A DNA stretch of 5,797 nucleotides, from positions 45,699 to 51,495 of the forward strand of contig PMCY01000041.1 in the NCBI GenBank assembly GCA_003154255.1. Reading direction: 5' to 3'. Source of the DNA: Candidatus Aminicenantota bacterium (lineage in GTDB: Bacteria > Acidobacteriota > Aminicenantia > Aminicenantales > UBA4085). The notes under the pieces were generated by a model. It saw nothing but the letters and a program-made list of their open reading frames with translations, made no database searches and was not told where the DNA came from. The translations under genes and the position numbers were made by a program. Shown here in pieces: positions 5,689 to 5,797 of this stretch. Each line of letters starts with the position of its first letter. Positions within the stretch are counted from its first letter, which is position 1.

Positions 5689-5797
5689 GTGACGCCCCGC
5701 GACGTCGTCCGAACGGTCCTGCGGGGCGAACGCCCGCCCTACGTTCCGTGGTCGTTCCGCTTCACCAAGGAAGCGGCGGACAAACTGACGGCCCATC
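5689..5797 (+). CDS. Uroporphyrinogen decarboxylase-like protein, N-terminal fragment (3'-truncated)
   Basis: The frame runs from GTG 5689 off the end of the window, with 36 residues visible: TPRDVVRTVLRGERPPYVPW (residues 2-21), then SFRFTKEAADKLTAH. This matches the N-terminus of the URO-D / methylcobamide methyltransferase superfamily, where an opening TPRERV..aL.GE.PDRVPW is typical. Members include haem-pathway decarboxylases and many uncharacterised, possibly corrinoid-dependent methyl-transfer paralogues. The SFRFTKEAADKL continuation suggests a paralogue more than canonical HemE. The GTG is the only start codon available between the in-frame TAG at 5677-5679 and the motif. No Shine-Dalgarno is visible, so initiation may depend on coupling to DUF302 translation. 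The fragment is short, so the family call is moderate. Confidence 0.65.
   Translation, partial: MTPRDVVRTVLRGERPPYVPWSFRFTKEAADKLTAH

Noticed and set aside
5023..5796. Minus-strand ORF spanning the permease end, DUF302 and URO-D-like start
   Set aside because: It is antisense to three well-supported coding regions and has no recognisable domain.

Overview
The window is GC-rich bacterial DNA with tightly packed genes. It most resembles Candidatus Aminicenantes or a related Acidobacteriota-type lineage. That placement is inference, based on an Oar-like TonB-dependent receptor barrel, a GWxTD-domain lipoprotein, a large two-half ABC permease, a DUF302 protein and a URO-D-like protein occurring together. 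No rRNA or other phylogenetic marker is present. No IS element, phage gene, CRISPR array, tRNA or rRNA was seen.

Layout. (1) 1-753, plus strand: the C-terminal barrel end of a TonB-dependent receptor whose start lies outside the window. (2) 766-2486, minus strand: a FadR-type GntR/FCD regulator (2486 to 1803) followed by a GWxTD lipoprotein (1749 to 766), which converges on the receptor gene with only 12 bp between the stop codons. The regulator has a strong sigma70-type promoter at 2535-2563 and a good Shine-Dalgarno. The lipoprotein gene has no Shine-Dalgarno. A -35/-10-like pair lies immediately before its ATG, and a GC hairpin spans the regulator's stop codon, so it may be transcribed separately, possibly as a leaderless mRNA. 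(3) 2487-2869: a 383-bp divergent intergenic region with an unusually dense set of inverted and direct repeats (about 2594-2775), flanked by the regulator promoter on one side and an extended -10 promoter for the ABC operon on the other. (4) 2870-5797, plus strand: a probable operon of an ABC ATPase, a 561-residue permease (4-nt ATGA overlap), a DUF302 protein (15-17 nt gap) and the start of a uroporphyrinogen-decarboxylase-like protein (9-nt gap, GTG start, cut by the window end).

How they may work together. The ATPase and permease should form an ABC-2-type exporter or membrane-remodelling complex of unknown substrate. The DUF302 and URO-D-like proteins look co-transcribed with it, but no shared pathway can be read from the sequence. 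The divergently placed FCD regulator, which retains three histidines of the usual FCD metal/ligand site, is a candidate regulator of itself and of the ABC operon. The least explained part of the window is the structured, apparently non-coding DNA between the two divergent transcription units.
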